Origin: Marinimicrobium hydrolyticum
Lineage (GTDB): Bacteria > Pseudomonadota > Gammaproteobacteria > Pseudomonadales > Cellvibrionaceae
Direction: 5' to 3'
Length of the DNA: 64,000 nucleotides
NCBI RefSeq assembly: GCF_030848505.1
Contig: NZ_JAVDDU010000010.1
Location: 1-64,000, forward strand
How positions within the stretch are numbered: the first letter of the stretch is position 1; each line of letters starts with the position of its first letter. Below, one piece after another: positions 44,532-53,733 of the stretch. The position numbers were made by a program, and so were the translations under genes. The notes beneath the pieces were generated by a model, which was given only the letters and a program-made list of their open reading frames with translations, was not told where the DNA came from and ran no database searches.

Positions 44532-47264
44532 ATGGACTCCCCCGTTATGGTCGCCGCATTATTTGATCTCACGCCACTTCGTCAGGCTCTGCGCGACGGA
44601 GAGCTTATCTTGACAGCCAATGACCGCCTGCGTCGACACATTCTGCGCGCCTGGTCAGAAGAGCAGCGCCGCCAAGGCATCTCAGTTTGGCACGCGCCGC
44701 GGGTTCAGGCGTTAAATCGTTGGCTGGAGAAACAGTGGCAAACCCTCGTAGAATCCGGCTATCCGGGCTGCCGTGCGGCCATTGCCGATCGACAGCAACG
44801 CCAACTGCTGTGGGAGCGGGTTATTGCCGACTCCCCCGAGAGCGAGTTACTTTTGCAGGCCGAGCCTCTTTCGGGCGAGGCCGACGCCGCTCTGCGCACG
44901 CTGGAACTTTGGCAAACAGAACTGACAGCATGCCCTGAAGTTGAGTCCGATGCCAACAGTGCGTATTTTGTCCGCTGGTTGGACAGTTTCCAGCAGCGCC
45001 TGAGCGAACAAAAGTTGATCACCCCAGAGGCCGCCCACGGCGTGGTGGCGACTGCGTTTCTGGAAGGGTCACTACCCAAATCGGAACGCATTTGGCTCGA
45101 AGGTTTTGATGACCTACCGCCACTACACCAACACCTGCTTGAAGCGGCATCGCGGGAGCTGATCACAGTGCCTTCGGCCGCCGTCGCCAACAACCGCCTG
45201 ATACGTACCGAAAGCGCCGATGCCGAAAGCGAGATTCGCGCTGCGGCCCTATGGAGTTTGGAGCGGCTGCAACAAGATCCCGCTGCAGTACTCGGCATCA
45301 TTGTGCCCGACCTGGGGCAAAGACGCGCACAGTTGGAGCGACTGTTCAGTGAAGTGTTTGAAAGCGCCGCAGCCTTACCAGATACACCGCGCTACACCCT
45401 GCCCTTCAATTTTTCCGCCGGCCAACCGCTCGGCACCACTGCCCTAGTGCACTCGGCGTTAAGTCTGCTGCGGTTAACATTGGATGAAGCGGAACTGGAA
45501 GCACTGTGCGCACTGCTCCACTCCCCGTTTTGGGGTGAGCCCGAGGAGGAGCGAGTGCTGCGCACTCAGTTAACCGATCGGCTCCGAAACCTGGGGAAAT
45601 TTACCCTTACCGGCAGCGACTGGCGCTACCACAGCCAGCGCCTCATCCAACAGCTGGGACTGCCACAACCAGATAGCCTGGCAGAGCGCCTGCAAAAACT
45701 GGACGAGCATCGACGGCGCCATGCCGGGCGTGCCAGTGCCGCGCATTGGGCGGAGATTTTTTGTCAGCAACTGACCCTACTTGGCTGGCCGGGCCCACGT
45801 CGCCTGGACAGCCAGGAGTATCAGCAATTGACCCTCTGGCATGAGCTTTTGGAAACCTTCAGTAAGCTGGACGCGACCGGCTTTCAGCTTTCCCACACCC
45901 AGGCGCTGAAGCAACTCAGCCAACTGGCCATGCAAACCCCCTTTCAGGCCCAAACCCCGGACTCACCGATCCAAATTCTTGGCGTTCTCGAAGGGGCGGG
46001 TTTGCGTTTTAGCCATTGCTGGGTCATGGGCCTTCATCACCGGCAGTGGCCGCCACCGCCCGCACCTAATTCGCTACTGCCGCTCGATTTACAGCGCGCA
46101 AAACACATGCCCCACTCCAGCGCCGAACGCGAGCTCAGTTTTGCCCTGAGTCTGACGGAGAACTACCGGCATTGCGCCCAAGAGGTGGTTTTCAGTTCTC
46201 CACAAACCGACGCTCAGGGCGAGCTGCGCGCGAGCCCCCTGATTCGTTCACTACCGGCCACGGCCATTGAGACTTTGACGCACACACAGCTCACTAGCCA
46301 CCAACAATACTACCGGCAACTGGCACAAAGCCGAGCTCTGGAGGCTGTGGACTGCGCTCGCGGGCCGGCTGTCGATTTGCACGCTCAAGCTCCGGGCGGC
46401 AGCAGCCTGTTCAAACATCAGGCAAGTTGCCCGTTTAACGCCTTCGCTCGCCTGCGCCTTGGCGCCCAGCAGCCGAACGCACCCGTAGTCGGCCTATCGC
46501 CTGCCGAGCGGGGCACGGTGCTGCATGAGACTCTGGCCTTTGCCTGGAAACAGCTAAAAAACTCCACCTCCTTGCAACAACAGTCCGATGACGCTCTGCA
46601 ACAACTGCTCGGCGACTGCTGCGATCAAGCGCTGGAGCCGTTTCGTAAACGCCGCCCGCGCGAGCTTGGCCCCACCTATTGCCAATTGGAGCGCGAGCGG
46701 CTGCAACAACTGCTGGGCCGCTGGCTGGCATTGGAAAAGCAGCGACCGCCGTTTGAGGTGGTGGCCATTGAAGAACAACGCGAGCTTGTTTTTGAAGGTC
46801 TGAAACTGACCCTGCGCATCGACCGTGTGGACCGACTGGCTAGCGGCGAACTGCTGCTGATCGACTATAAAACCGGTATGCCGTCCACCAACAGTTGGTT
46901 AAGCGAGCGGCCCAGCGAGCCGCAACTGCCTCTGTATACCATCAGCCAGCCCGACGGCGTGGCCGGAATCGCCTTCGCCCAACTCAATGCCAAGGCGTTG
47001 CGCTGGATCGGCATGGGGGAACTGCAATCCCCATTGGAGGGCGTTAAGGCACCACCAAAAGCCTGGACCGAACAAGTTGACGAGTGGCAGCAGGTATTGC
47101 AACAACTGGCCCGTGAATTCATTGCCGGCGATGCCCGCGTGGACTTCAAGGATAACGAGGCCAGCCGCTTCAGCGATGACTTATTGCCATTAAACCGCGC
47201 CTTGGAGGCCGACACCTTGCGCCACCTTTTGACTGAGCCGGACGGACTTAACCATGGGTATTGA
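44532..47264 (+). CDS. AddB-like PD-(D/E)XK nuclease subunit
   Basis: A 910-residue protein matching the gammaproteobacterial family of probable DNA repair nucleases paired with a UvrD-like helicase (functionally like AddB or RecC). The N-terminal half is an inactivated helicase-like fold. The C-terminal RecB-type nuclease has LRIDRVDRLASGELLLIDYK (D778, K780). AddB proteins usually bind an Fe-S cluster through one Cys before the nuclease and a C-x2-C-x5-6-C near the end. Here the first is kept (C633 in ASCPFNAFARL), but the terminal positions read S878-RF-S881...N888. The frame overlaps the helicase gene by 11 bp. Confidence 0.82.
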   Translation: MDSPVMVAALFDLTPLRQALRDGELILTANDRLRRHILRAWSEEQRRQGISVWHAPRVQALNRWLEKQWQTLVESGYPGCRAAIADRQQRQLLWERVIADSPESELLLQAEPLSGEADAALRTLELWQTELTACPEVESDANSAYFVRWLDSFQQRLSEQKLITPEAAHGVVATAFLEGSLPKSERIWLEGFDDLPPLHQHLLEAASRELITVPSAAVANNRLIRTESADAESEIRAAALWSLERLQQDPAAVLGIIVPDLGQRRAQLERLFSEVFESAAALPDTPRYTLPFNFSAGQPLGTTALVHSALSLLRLTLDEAELEALCALLHSPFWGEPEEERVLRTQLTDRLRNLGKFTLTGSDWRYHSQRLIQQLGLPQPDSLAERLQKLDEHRRRHAGRASAAHWAEIFCQQLTLLGWPGPRRLDSQEYQQLTLWHELLETFSKLDATGFQLSHTQALKQLSQLAMQTPFQAQTPDSPIQILGVLEGAGLRFSHCWVMGLHHRQWPPPPAPNSLLPLDLQRAKHMPHSSAERELSFALSLTENYRHCAQEVVFSSPQTDAQGELRASPLIRSLPATAIETLTHTQLTSHQQYYRQLAQSRALEAVDCARGPAVDLHAQAPGGSSLFKHQASCPFNAFARLRLGAQQPNAPVVGLSPAERGTVLHETLAFAWKQLKNSTSLQQQSDDALQQLLGDCCDQALEPFRKRRPRELGPTYCQLERERLQQLLGRWLALEKQRPPFEVVAIEEQRELVFEGLKLTLRIDRVDRLASGELLLIDYKTGMPSTNSWLSERPSEPQLPLYTISQPDGVAGIAFAQLNAKALRWIGMGELQSPLEGVKAPPKAWTEQVDEWQQVLQQLAREFIAGDARVDFKDNEASRFSDDLLPLNRALEADTLRHLLTEPDGLNHGY

Positions 47265-50200
47265 TCAGCTGCCCCACGCCAATTTCACCGCCGACAACCC
47301 ACCGGACTTGGATGCCCGGCGCGCGGCGCTGGACCCGAGCCGGTCCTTCGCGGTATCCGCGCCCGCCGGCTCCGGTAAAACGGGACTGCTTACGCAACGG
47401 TTGCTGACCTTGCTGGCCCATTGCGACGAGCCCGAAGAGGTGTTGGCGATTACCTTTACCCGCAAAGCGGCGGGCGAAATGCAGGACCGTATCCTCCAAG
47501 CACTGTGGCACGCCAGCGAAGAGCCAGAGCCGGAAAGCCCCCACGCCCGCCTCACCTGGCAATTGGCTCAAGCGGTATTGGAGCGGGACCGGGCGCGGCA
47601 CTGGCAGCTTATGCTGAGCCCGCAAAGACTGCGCATTCAAACCATTGATAGTCTGTGTCGATCCATTACTCGACAACTCCCTCTGGCCAGCCAAGTGGGC
47701 GCCCAGCCGGATACCCTGGAAGACCCCGCTCCGGCTTACCGCCAGGCGGTGCGAGCCTTGTTGGCGATTCTGGAACAGGACCACCCGCTGCGCGACGATT
47801 TAATCCAGCTATTGCGCCATCTGGATAACAACCTGCAAACGGTAGAAAACCTGTTGGTTGCGCTACTGGCACGACGCGAACAATGGCTTGCCATGTTATT
47901 TCAAGCCCGAACTGAAGATGCGCGGGTTTATCTGGAGTCAGTGCTGGCCAAAGTTAGTGAAGAGCACCTACAGCAACTAAGCGATGCTTTGTGCCTGCAC
48001 GCCAGCGACCTGTGCGCCATTGCCGACCGCGCCGCCAGCAATTTAGCCGAGGAAGCACCGGACAACCCCATCGCCCGTCTAAAAGGCATCACTTGTTTAC
48101 CCGCTTGCAATGCGGAGGCCTTACTCCACTGGAGTGCACTGGCGACTATGCTGCTGACCAACGACGGCCAGTGGCGTAAGAGCATCACCAAGAACCAAGG
48201 CTGCCCGCCAGGTGCAGCGGGCAAAGAGTTGAAAACCCAACTGACCAATGCCATCGCCCTGTTGCAGGAAGAGGCCCCCGAAACCCTGGAGCTACTGCAG
48301 GACGTGCGCACACTGCCGCCCGAGCAATACACCGATGCCCAGTGGCAACTGTTGGAGAGTTTGACCCGTTTACTTCCGTACTTGGCGGCGCAGCTCAAGC
48401 TGGCCTTTAAGCAGTTGGGTGCAACCGACTACAGCGAAATTGCCCAGGCTGCCAACCTCGCTCTGGGCAGCGAAGACGACCCGAGTGATATTGCCCTCAA
48501 GCTGGATTACCGGATTCGGCACATTCTGGTGGACGAGTTTCAGGACACATCCAGCCCCCAGTTGGCACTGCTGGAAAAGCTCACGGCCGGGTGGCAGCCC
48601 GGCGACGGACGCAGCCTGTTTATCGTCGGCGACGGCATGCAGTCTTGCTACAGTTTTCGGGATGCCAACGTAGGTCTATTTCTGGATGCGCGCCAACAGG
48701 GTATCGGCGACCTATCCTTGGAAGCACTGGACCTCAACGTTAACTTTCGCTCCCAGGCGGGTGTTGTTCAGTGGGTGAACGAAACCTTCCACTGCGCCTT
48801 CCCCCTACGCGACGACATAGGCCGCGGTGCGGTGAGCTATGCGGCGTCCGTGGCCTTCAACCAGCCACTGGCGGAGCCAGCGGTACACTTCTACGGCTGC
48901 ATTCATCAAAAAGAGACTGAAGAAACCGAGCAAATCTATCCGGATGTCAGTCCGGATAAGGATCTGGCACGACTGCAGGAAGCGGAGTCGGTAGCGATTC
49001 TGGTCCAGCAGGCGTTGGCCGACGACCCGGATGGTACCGTAGCGGTACTGGTGCGCTCGCGCCCGCACCTGGAACAGATTCTCCCGGCTCTGGCCCGAGC
49101 CGGCTTGCGCTGGCAGGCCACGGATATCGACAGCCTGGCCAGCCGCATGGCCATTGTGGATCTGATGTCCCTGACCCGCGCCCTGCTCAACCCGGATGAC
49201 CGTATCGCCTGGCTGTCGATTTTACGGGCGCCTTGGTGCGGCCTGGATCTTCACGACTTGCACCGCTTGGTCACCACTGACCTGGGAGAAACCAGCCCGA
49301 CACTCAGAACCTGGCCGGTGATCTGGCAACAACTGCTCCACTGGCGCGACATTTCTGGCCTGTCTGAGGCGGGAAGCCAATGTCTGGAACGCCTCATGCG
49401 TGCACTGGAACCCGCTTGGCGCGAGCGTCAGCGCAAACCACTGCGCCAATGGATTGAGGGTATTTGGTTGGCGCTGGGCGGGCCGGCAACGGTGCTCGAC
49501 GTGAATGACCTGGACAACATCCCCAGTTATTTCGATCTGCTAGAGAAGCACCAACAGGGCGGCGGCTTGCGCGATTGGGCGGAATTTGAACAGGCGGTTC
49601 AGCGCCTATACGCCGCACCCCGCGCCGACGCGGATCCCAGGCTGCAGGTAATGACCCTGCACAAATCCAAGGGATTGGAATTCGATACCGTGATTATCCC
49701 CGGCCTGGACCGAACACCCGCCAATGAAGACAAGGCGCTATTGCTGTGGCAGGAGTACCTAACCGGTGACGGCCAGCGCGAACTCTTGCTAAGCCCCCTG
49801 GCACCCACGGGTGAAGACCAGGACGCTCTGTACGGATTTATCCGCAAAGAGGCAGACCGGCGCCGCCGGCATGAAGCTACTCGCCTACTCTACGTGGGCT
49901 GCACGCGGGCGGCCAAACGCTTGCACCTGCTGGCTACGTTACAAGCCAACACAAAATCCGGAAAAGTACGCGCACCGGGTGCCAACACCTTGTTGAGTTG
50001 TATCTGGGACCAAATTCAGCCGCAAATGAAAGTGCCTCCCAGCCCGCTGGTCGATCGCTCGTCCAATCCGGACAACAGTGAAACTCAGACCGGACAGCAG
50101 CACATTCTGCGCCTGGCGCCCGAATGGCAGGCACCACAGCCAGAATCCATAGAGCTGCTGGCACGGTATCGGGGCCGGGAATACGACGACGAGGAAAACC

Positions 50201-50778
50201 GGCCTGAGGTGGAGAGTCGTGCCGCACGCCTGGCCCAGCACACGGGGACGGTTCTGCACAACCAACTGCAGAGGCTCACCGAAGCAAATATCCGCCAGTG
50301 GTCAGACGACTGGGCCGAACGACAAGCGCCCTTCTGGGCACTGCAGCTGCGTGAATTGGGATGGCAACGGGAAGTTCTGGACGGCGCTTTGGCAAAAATC
50401 CGCCTGGGACTTCAACTCACCCTGGAAGATGCCGATGGCTTGTGGCTTCTGGATGCCAATCACAAGGATAGCCAATGCGAACTGGCTCTTAACCATTGGG
50501 ACGGCACAAACACCCGAGAATCGGTCATTGACAGAACCTTTGTCGCAGACGGCGTCCGCTGGGTCATCGACTACAAAAGCAGTACGCCGGCCGAGGGCCA
50601 AAGCCTGGAAAACTTTCTAGTGCAGGAAACCGAACAGTACCGTGGACAGTTACAGCGGTATTGCGCCGCTTTCCAGGCTTTGGGCGAAACGCAGATCGTA
50701 GGCGCCTTGTATTTCCCACTCTTGGAAAGCAGTCCACGCCTGCATCGAGTTCTCACGATGCCCGCTTCTGACTATTAA
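47254..50778 (+). CDS. AddA/RecB-like helicase-nuclease
   Basis: A 1174-residue superfamily 1 helicase with a C-terminal nuclease. Walker A is SAPAGSGKTGLL (near residue 38), Walker B VDEFQDTS (near 426), a UvrD motif is in LNVNFRSQAGVV, and motif VI is TRLLYVGCTRAAKRL. The RecB-type nuclease motif WVIDYKSS is near 1105, with QLQRYCAAF after it. With the preceding gene it should process double-strand breaks as an AddAB-type complex. The 11-bp overlap implies coupled translation and a heterodimer. No recD-like gene or Chi information is seen. Confidence 0.88.
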   Translation: MGIDQLPHANFTADNPPDLDARRAALDPSRSFAVSAPAGSGKTGLLTQRLLTLLAHCDEPEEVLAITFTRKAAGEMQDRILQALWHASEEPEPESPHARLTWQLAQAVLERDRARHWQLMLSPQRLRIQTIDSLCRSITRQLPLASQVGAQPDTLEDPAPAYRQAVRALLAILEQDHPLRDDLIQLLRHLDNNLQTVENLLVALLARREQWLAMLFQARTEDARVYLESVLAKVSEEHLQQLSDALCLHASDLCAIADRAASNLAEEAPDNPIARLKGITCLPACNAEALLHWSALATMLLTNDGQWRKSITKNQGCPPGAAGKELKTQLTNAIALLQEEAPETLELLQDVRTLPPEQYTDAQWQLLESLTRLLPYLAAQLKLAFKQLGATDYSEIAQAANLALGSEDDPSDIALKLDYRIRHILVDEFQDTSSPQLALLEKLTAGWQPGDGRSLFIVGDGMQSCYSFRDANVGLFLDARQQGIGDLSLEALDLNVNFRSQAGVVQWVNETFHCAFPLRDDIGRGAVSYAASVAFNQPLAEPAVHFYGCIHQKETEETEQIYPDVSPDKDLARLQEAESVAILVQQALADDPDGTVAVLVRSRPHLEQILPALARAGLRWQATDIDSLASRMAIVDLMSLTRALLNPDDRIAWLSILRAPWCGLDLHDLHRLVTTDLGETSPTLRTWPVIWQQLLHWRDISGLSEAGSQCLERLMRALEPAWRERQRKPLRQWIEGIWLALGGPATVLDVNDLDNIPSYFDLLEKHQQGGGLRDWAEFEQAVQRLYAAPRADADPRLQVMTLHKSKGLEFDTVIIPGLDRTPANEDKALLLWQEYLTGDGQRELLLSPLAPTGEDQDALYGFIRKEADRRRRHEATRLLYVGCTRAAKRLHLLATLQANTKSGKVRAPGANTLLSCIWDQIQPQMKVPPSPLVDRSSNPDNSETQTGQQHILRLAPEWQAPQPESIELLARYRGREYDDEENRPEVESRAARLAQHTGTVLHNQLQRLTEANIRQWSDDWAERQAPFWALQLRELGWQREVLDGALAKIRLGLQLTLEDADGLWLLDANHKDSQCELALNHWDGTNTRESVIDRTFVADGVRWVIDYKSSTPAEGQSLENFLVQETEQYRGQLQRYCAAFQALGETQIVGALYFPLLESSPRLHRVLTMPASDY

Positions 50779-50865
50779 CCCAATAAGCAAAAACATCCCA
50801 CTTTCAAGCCCAAGTTCAGTAGAATAGAGGCTTAATGTAAGAACTCTGATTTTTTGGACCTATTC

Positions 50866-51936
50866 ATGACCGACACGCAAGTAGACGACCTCAACGTAGT
50901 TTCCCAAGAGCTGCTGATTTCCCCCGCCGAACTCAAAAGCAAACTGCCCATGAGCGAAAAGGCCAAGCAGGTAGTAACTGAAGGCCGGGAAACCATTCGC
51001 AACATCCTCGACCGGAAAGATCCGCGCCTGTTCGTGGTCATTGGCCCCTGCTCCATCCACGATGTGAAAGCGGCCAAAGAATACGCCAAGCGTCTTAAGG
51101 GTCTAGCTGAGAAGGTCAGCGAAAGCATTTATGTGGTCATGCGCGTCTACTTCGAGAAGCCACGTACCACCACCGGCTGGAAAGGCCTGATCAACGACCC
51201 TTACCTGAACGATTCCTTTAAAATCCAGGAAGGTTTGCACATTGGTCGGGAACTGCTGCAAGACATTGCAGAAATCGGCTTGCCTACCGCTACCGAGGCT
51301 TTGGATCCCATTTCTCCGCAATACCTCCAGGACTTGATCAGCTGGTCAGCTATTGGTGCGCGTACCACGGAATCCCAGACTCACCGGGAGATGGCCAGCG
51401 GACTCTCGTCTGCCGTAGGCTTTAAAAACGGCACCGACGGTGGCCTAACGGTGGCCATTAACGCCCTACAGTCAGTTTCCAAACCGCATCGTTTCCTCGG
51501 CATAAACACCGAGGGTCAGGTGTCGATTGTGCACACTCGCGGCAACAAGTACGGCCATGTGGTGCTGCGCGGTGGCAACGGCAAGCCCAACTACGATTCA
51601 GTGAGTGTGGCTGTGTGCGAGCAGGAACTGGAAAAAGCCGGTGTCCCCGTGAACATCATGGTGGACTGCAGTCACGCCAACTCCAACAAAAATCATGAGC
51701 TACAAACGCTGGTGATGGATAATGTGGCCAATCAGATCGTGGAGGGCAACACCTCCATCATCGGCCTGATGGTGGAAAGTCACCTGGGAGCGGGCAACCA
51801 AAAAATCCCCGAGAACTTGGCGGATTTGGAGTACGGTGTGTCAGTTACCGATGCATGTATCGATTGGGAAACCACAGAAAAAACACTGCTCGCGATGCAT
51901 GAAAAGATTAAAAGTTACATGAAAAATAGAGCATAA
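50866..51936 (+). CDS. DAHP synthase, class I (AroF/G/H type)
   Basis: A 356-residue 3-deoxy-7-phosphoheptulonate synthase condensing PEP and erythrose-4-phosphate, the first step of the shikimate pathway. Motifs: VVIGPCSIHDVKAA (metal Cys), VMRVYFEKPRTTTGWKG, SWSAIGARTTESQTHREMAS and DCSHANSNKNH. I choose the ATG at 50866 (MTDTQVDDLN); an in-frame TTG at 50854 is less likely. Which aromatic amino acid inhibits it cannot be told with confidence. No TyrR or attenuator sequence is apparent upstream. Confidence 0.93.
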   Translation: MTDTQVDDLNVVSQELLISPAELKSKLPMSEKAKQVVTEGRETIRNILDRKDPRLFVVIGPCSIHDVKAAKEYAKRLKGLAEKVSESIYVVMRVYFEKPRTTTGWKGLINDPYLNDSFKIQEGLHIGRELLQDIAEIGLPTATEALDPISPQYLQDLISWSAIGARTTESQTHREMASGLSSAVGFKNGTDGGLTVAINALQSVSKPHRFLGINTEGQVSIVHTRGNKYGHVVLRGGNGKPNYDSVSVAVCEQELEKAGVPVNIMVDCSHANSNKNHELQTLVMDNVANQIVEGNTSIIGLMVESHLGAGNQKIPENLADLEYGVSVTDACIDWETTEKTLLAMHEKIKSYMKNRA

Positions 51937-51970
51937 CCTACTGTAACAAAAGGATTTTTATAGAGACTTG

Positions 51971-51993
51971 AAGGGTGGGCATGGCCCACCCTT
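51971..51993. terminator. Bidirectional terminator
   Basis: A perfect stem GGGTGGGC/GCCCACCC with a 3-nt loop, followed by TTTT on the plus strand. It lies between the convergent DAHP synthase and uppP genes and can serve both. Confidence 0.85.
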
Positions 51994-52006
51994 TTGCGTT
52001 AAGTGA

Positions 52007-52804
52007 TCAGACAAACATCCAAATCAAAATCACACCCAATACCAGCCGGTACGCCACAAACGGCATCATGCCAATGCGTTTGATAAACGCCAAAAAGTAG
52101 TGGATACACAAAAACGCGCTAATTCCCGACAAAAGCACACCCACCGCCATCGGCAACCAATTCACCTGCACCTGAGCCTGCATCAGAGTCACCGTTTCCA
52201 GACCACAGGCCAACACAATCACCGGTATCGACAGCAAAAAAGAAAATCGCGCCGACCCTTCCCGGCTCATTCCAAGCATCAAAGCCGCCGTTATGGTAAT
52301 TCCGGAGCGCGACGTACCGGGAAATAACGCCAGTGCCTGCGCGCAACCTACCACCAGCACGTCTTTCCAATTGATCTGGTATTCCGAACGGGTACCCTTA
52401 TGGCGCCAGTCCGCCCAACCCAACAGCAGACCGAACACGATCAGACCCGCCGCAATATATAGCGGTGAACGCAACACCGTTTCAATTTGGCCCCTAAAGG
52501 CCAGAGCGGCCAGGCCAACGGGGATGGTGCCTAAGATCACTGCCCAAGCCAGGCGCGCTTCGCTATCCAGCTGGCGGGTGCGCAGTGAGCTGAACCAGCT
52601 TCGGGTCATGAGTATTAAATCTTTGCGAAAGTACACCAACACCGCTGCCAAAGTACCCAAATGCAAAGCCACATCGAACGCCAGGCCCTGGTCGTCCCAT
52701 TCGGTCAACACGGACAGAAGTATCAAGTGCGCAGAGCTTGAAACTGGTAGAAACTCGGTTAGGCCCTGAATGATCGAAAGTAAAATTACCTGCAGCCAAT
52801 CCAT
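52007..52804 (-). CDS. uppP: Undecaprenyl-diphosphatase
   Basis: A 265-residue inner-membrane phosphatase (BacA/UppP) that recycles undecaprenyl pyrophosphate for peptidoglycan and O-antigen synthesis. The motif QGLTEFLPVSSSAHLIL near the N-terminus and FPGTSRSGITITAALMLGMSR in the second half are the two active-site segments. About eight hydrophobic helices. Single gene on its strand. Confidence 0.95.
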   Translation of the reverse strand: MDWLQVILLSIIQGLTEFLPVSSSAHLILLSVLTEWDDQGLAFDVALHLGTLAAVLVYFRKDLILMTRSWFSSLRTRQLDSEARLAWAVILGTIPVGLAALAFRGQIETVLRSPLYIAAGLIVFGLLLGWADWRHKGTRSEYQINWKDVLVVGCAQALALFPGTSRSGITITAALMLGMSREGSARFSFLLSIPVIVLACGLETVTLMQAQVQVNWLPMAVGVLLSGISAFLCIHYFLAFIKRIGMMPFVAYRLVLGVILIWMFV

Positions 52805-52941
52805 CGGTACGCTCCCGTAGTGATCGAGGAAAAGTGTCGGCTTTTTATCATAGAACGGCGTGCGGGGCTATGCGGGGCGCCAAAACTCCCCTCAGCTGTA
52901 GAGGATGACGCGCGTAGAAGGTCAAAAACTCGAAGAGAAGT

Positions 52942-52966
52942 AGCCGGCCAAATTAACTGGCCGGCT
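52942..52966 (-). terminator. Terminator of nfuA
   Basis: A perfect 9-bp stem AGCCGGCCA/TGGCCGGCT with a 7-nt loop, 13 bp after the nfuA stop; on the minus strand the tail is moderately T-rich (ACTTCTCTT). Confidence 0.65.
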
Positions 52967-52978
52967 CTGGCGGATCAA

Positions 52979-53566
52979 TCAAATATAGGCGTTGGAGCGG
53001 TCACTGTGATCGGTGACATCTCGAATGCCCTTCAATTCAGGCAACTTGTCCATTAGCGCCACTTCCACGCCATTTTTAAGAGTAACTTCAACCGCACCAC
53101 AGCCCTGACAACCTCCGCCAAACTGCAGCACCGCAAAGTTGTCATCGGTGACCTCCACTAGGCTGACGTTGCCGCCATGAGATGCCAGGCCGGGATTCAC
53201 TTCGTTGTACAAAATGTAATTAATGCGATCTTCCAGCGGGCTGTCGTCATTGACTTGCGGCATTTTGGAGTTGGGCGCCCGAATGGTTAGCTGGCCACCC
53301 ATACGGTCCGGGGCGTAATCAACTTTGGCCTGCTCCAGGTACGGCAAGCTGCGCTCCTCAAAATAGGCCTTAAAGCCGGTCAACTCGACCACCTCGTCCT
53401 CTTCTTTTTCCTCACCGGGACGACAATAGGCTATACACGTCTCCGCCTGTGGGGTGCCAGGATTGGCCACAAACATACGGATGCCGATCCCCTCGCTGTC
53501 CTTTTGTTTGTCCAAAAGTTCTTTGAGGTACTGCTGCGCGGATTCAGTAATTTCAACGTTGACCAT
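52979..53566 (-). CDS. nfuA: Fe-S biogenesis protein NfuA
   Basis: A 195-residue carrier that delivers 4Fe-4S clusters to target proteins. It has a degenerate A-type domain at about 1-100 and an Nfu domain at about 110-190 with the C-x2-C ligand pair in [15 protein letters not shown]. This is the standard gammaproteobacterial NfuA layout. An IscR type 1-like site lies 23-47 nt upstream of the start, so expression is probably repressed when clusters are plentiful. Confidence 0.95.
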   Translation of the reverse strand: MVNVEITESAQQYLKELLDKQKDSEGIGIRMFVANPGTPQAETCIAYCRPGEEKEEDEVVELTGFKAYFEERSLPYLEQAKVDYAPDRMGGQLTIRAPNSKMPQVNDDSPLEDRINYILYNEVNPGLASHGGNVSLVEVTDDNFAVLQFGGGCQGCGAVEVTLKNGVEVALMDKLPELKGIRDVTDHSDRSNAYI

Positions 53567-53588
53567 GGCGGTAATAGCTTGAACTCCG

Positions 53589-53613
53589 ATACCTGATTGA
53601 TTTAGTCAGGTAT
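53589..53613 (-). promoter_or_regulatory. IscR type 1 binding site upstream of nfuA
   Basis: A 25-bp dyad, arms ATACCTGA and TCAGGTAT around TTGATTTAG. By my alignment it agrees with the published E. coli IscR type 1 consensus at 24 of 25 positions (mismatch at position 9). It lies between 23 and 47 nt upstream of the nfuA ATG. E. coli nfuA (yhgI) is a known IscR target, which supports the call. Confidence 0.85.
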
Positions 53614-53733
53614 TCTACTGCAACTGGCTCCGGAAACAAAGGCCGCCTAGCGCTCAAGCTGCCGAACTCTCCACCCCGCTGCCCGCCCAAATCTGTTAAA
53701 ATCCCCGCTTTTTCCGCGACATACCAGGTACTT

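Noticed and set aside
53567-53733. Cobalamin or SAM riboswitch upstream of metH
   Set aside because: The 167-bp gap lacks a B12-box-like motif or room for the conserved core; the only clear dyad fits IscR and nfuA.
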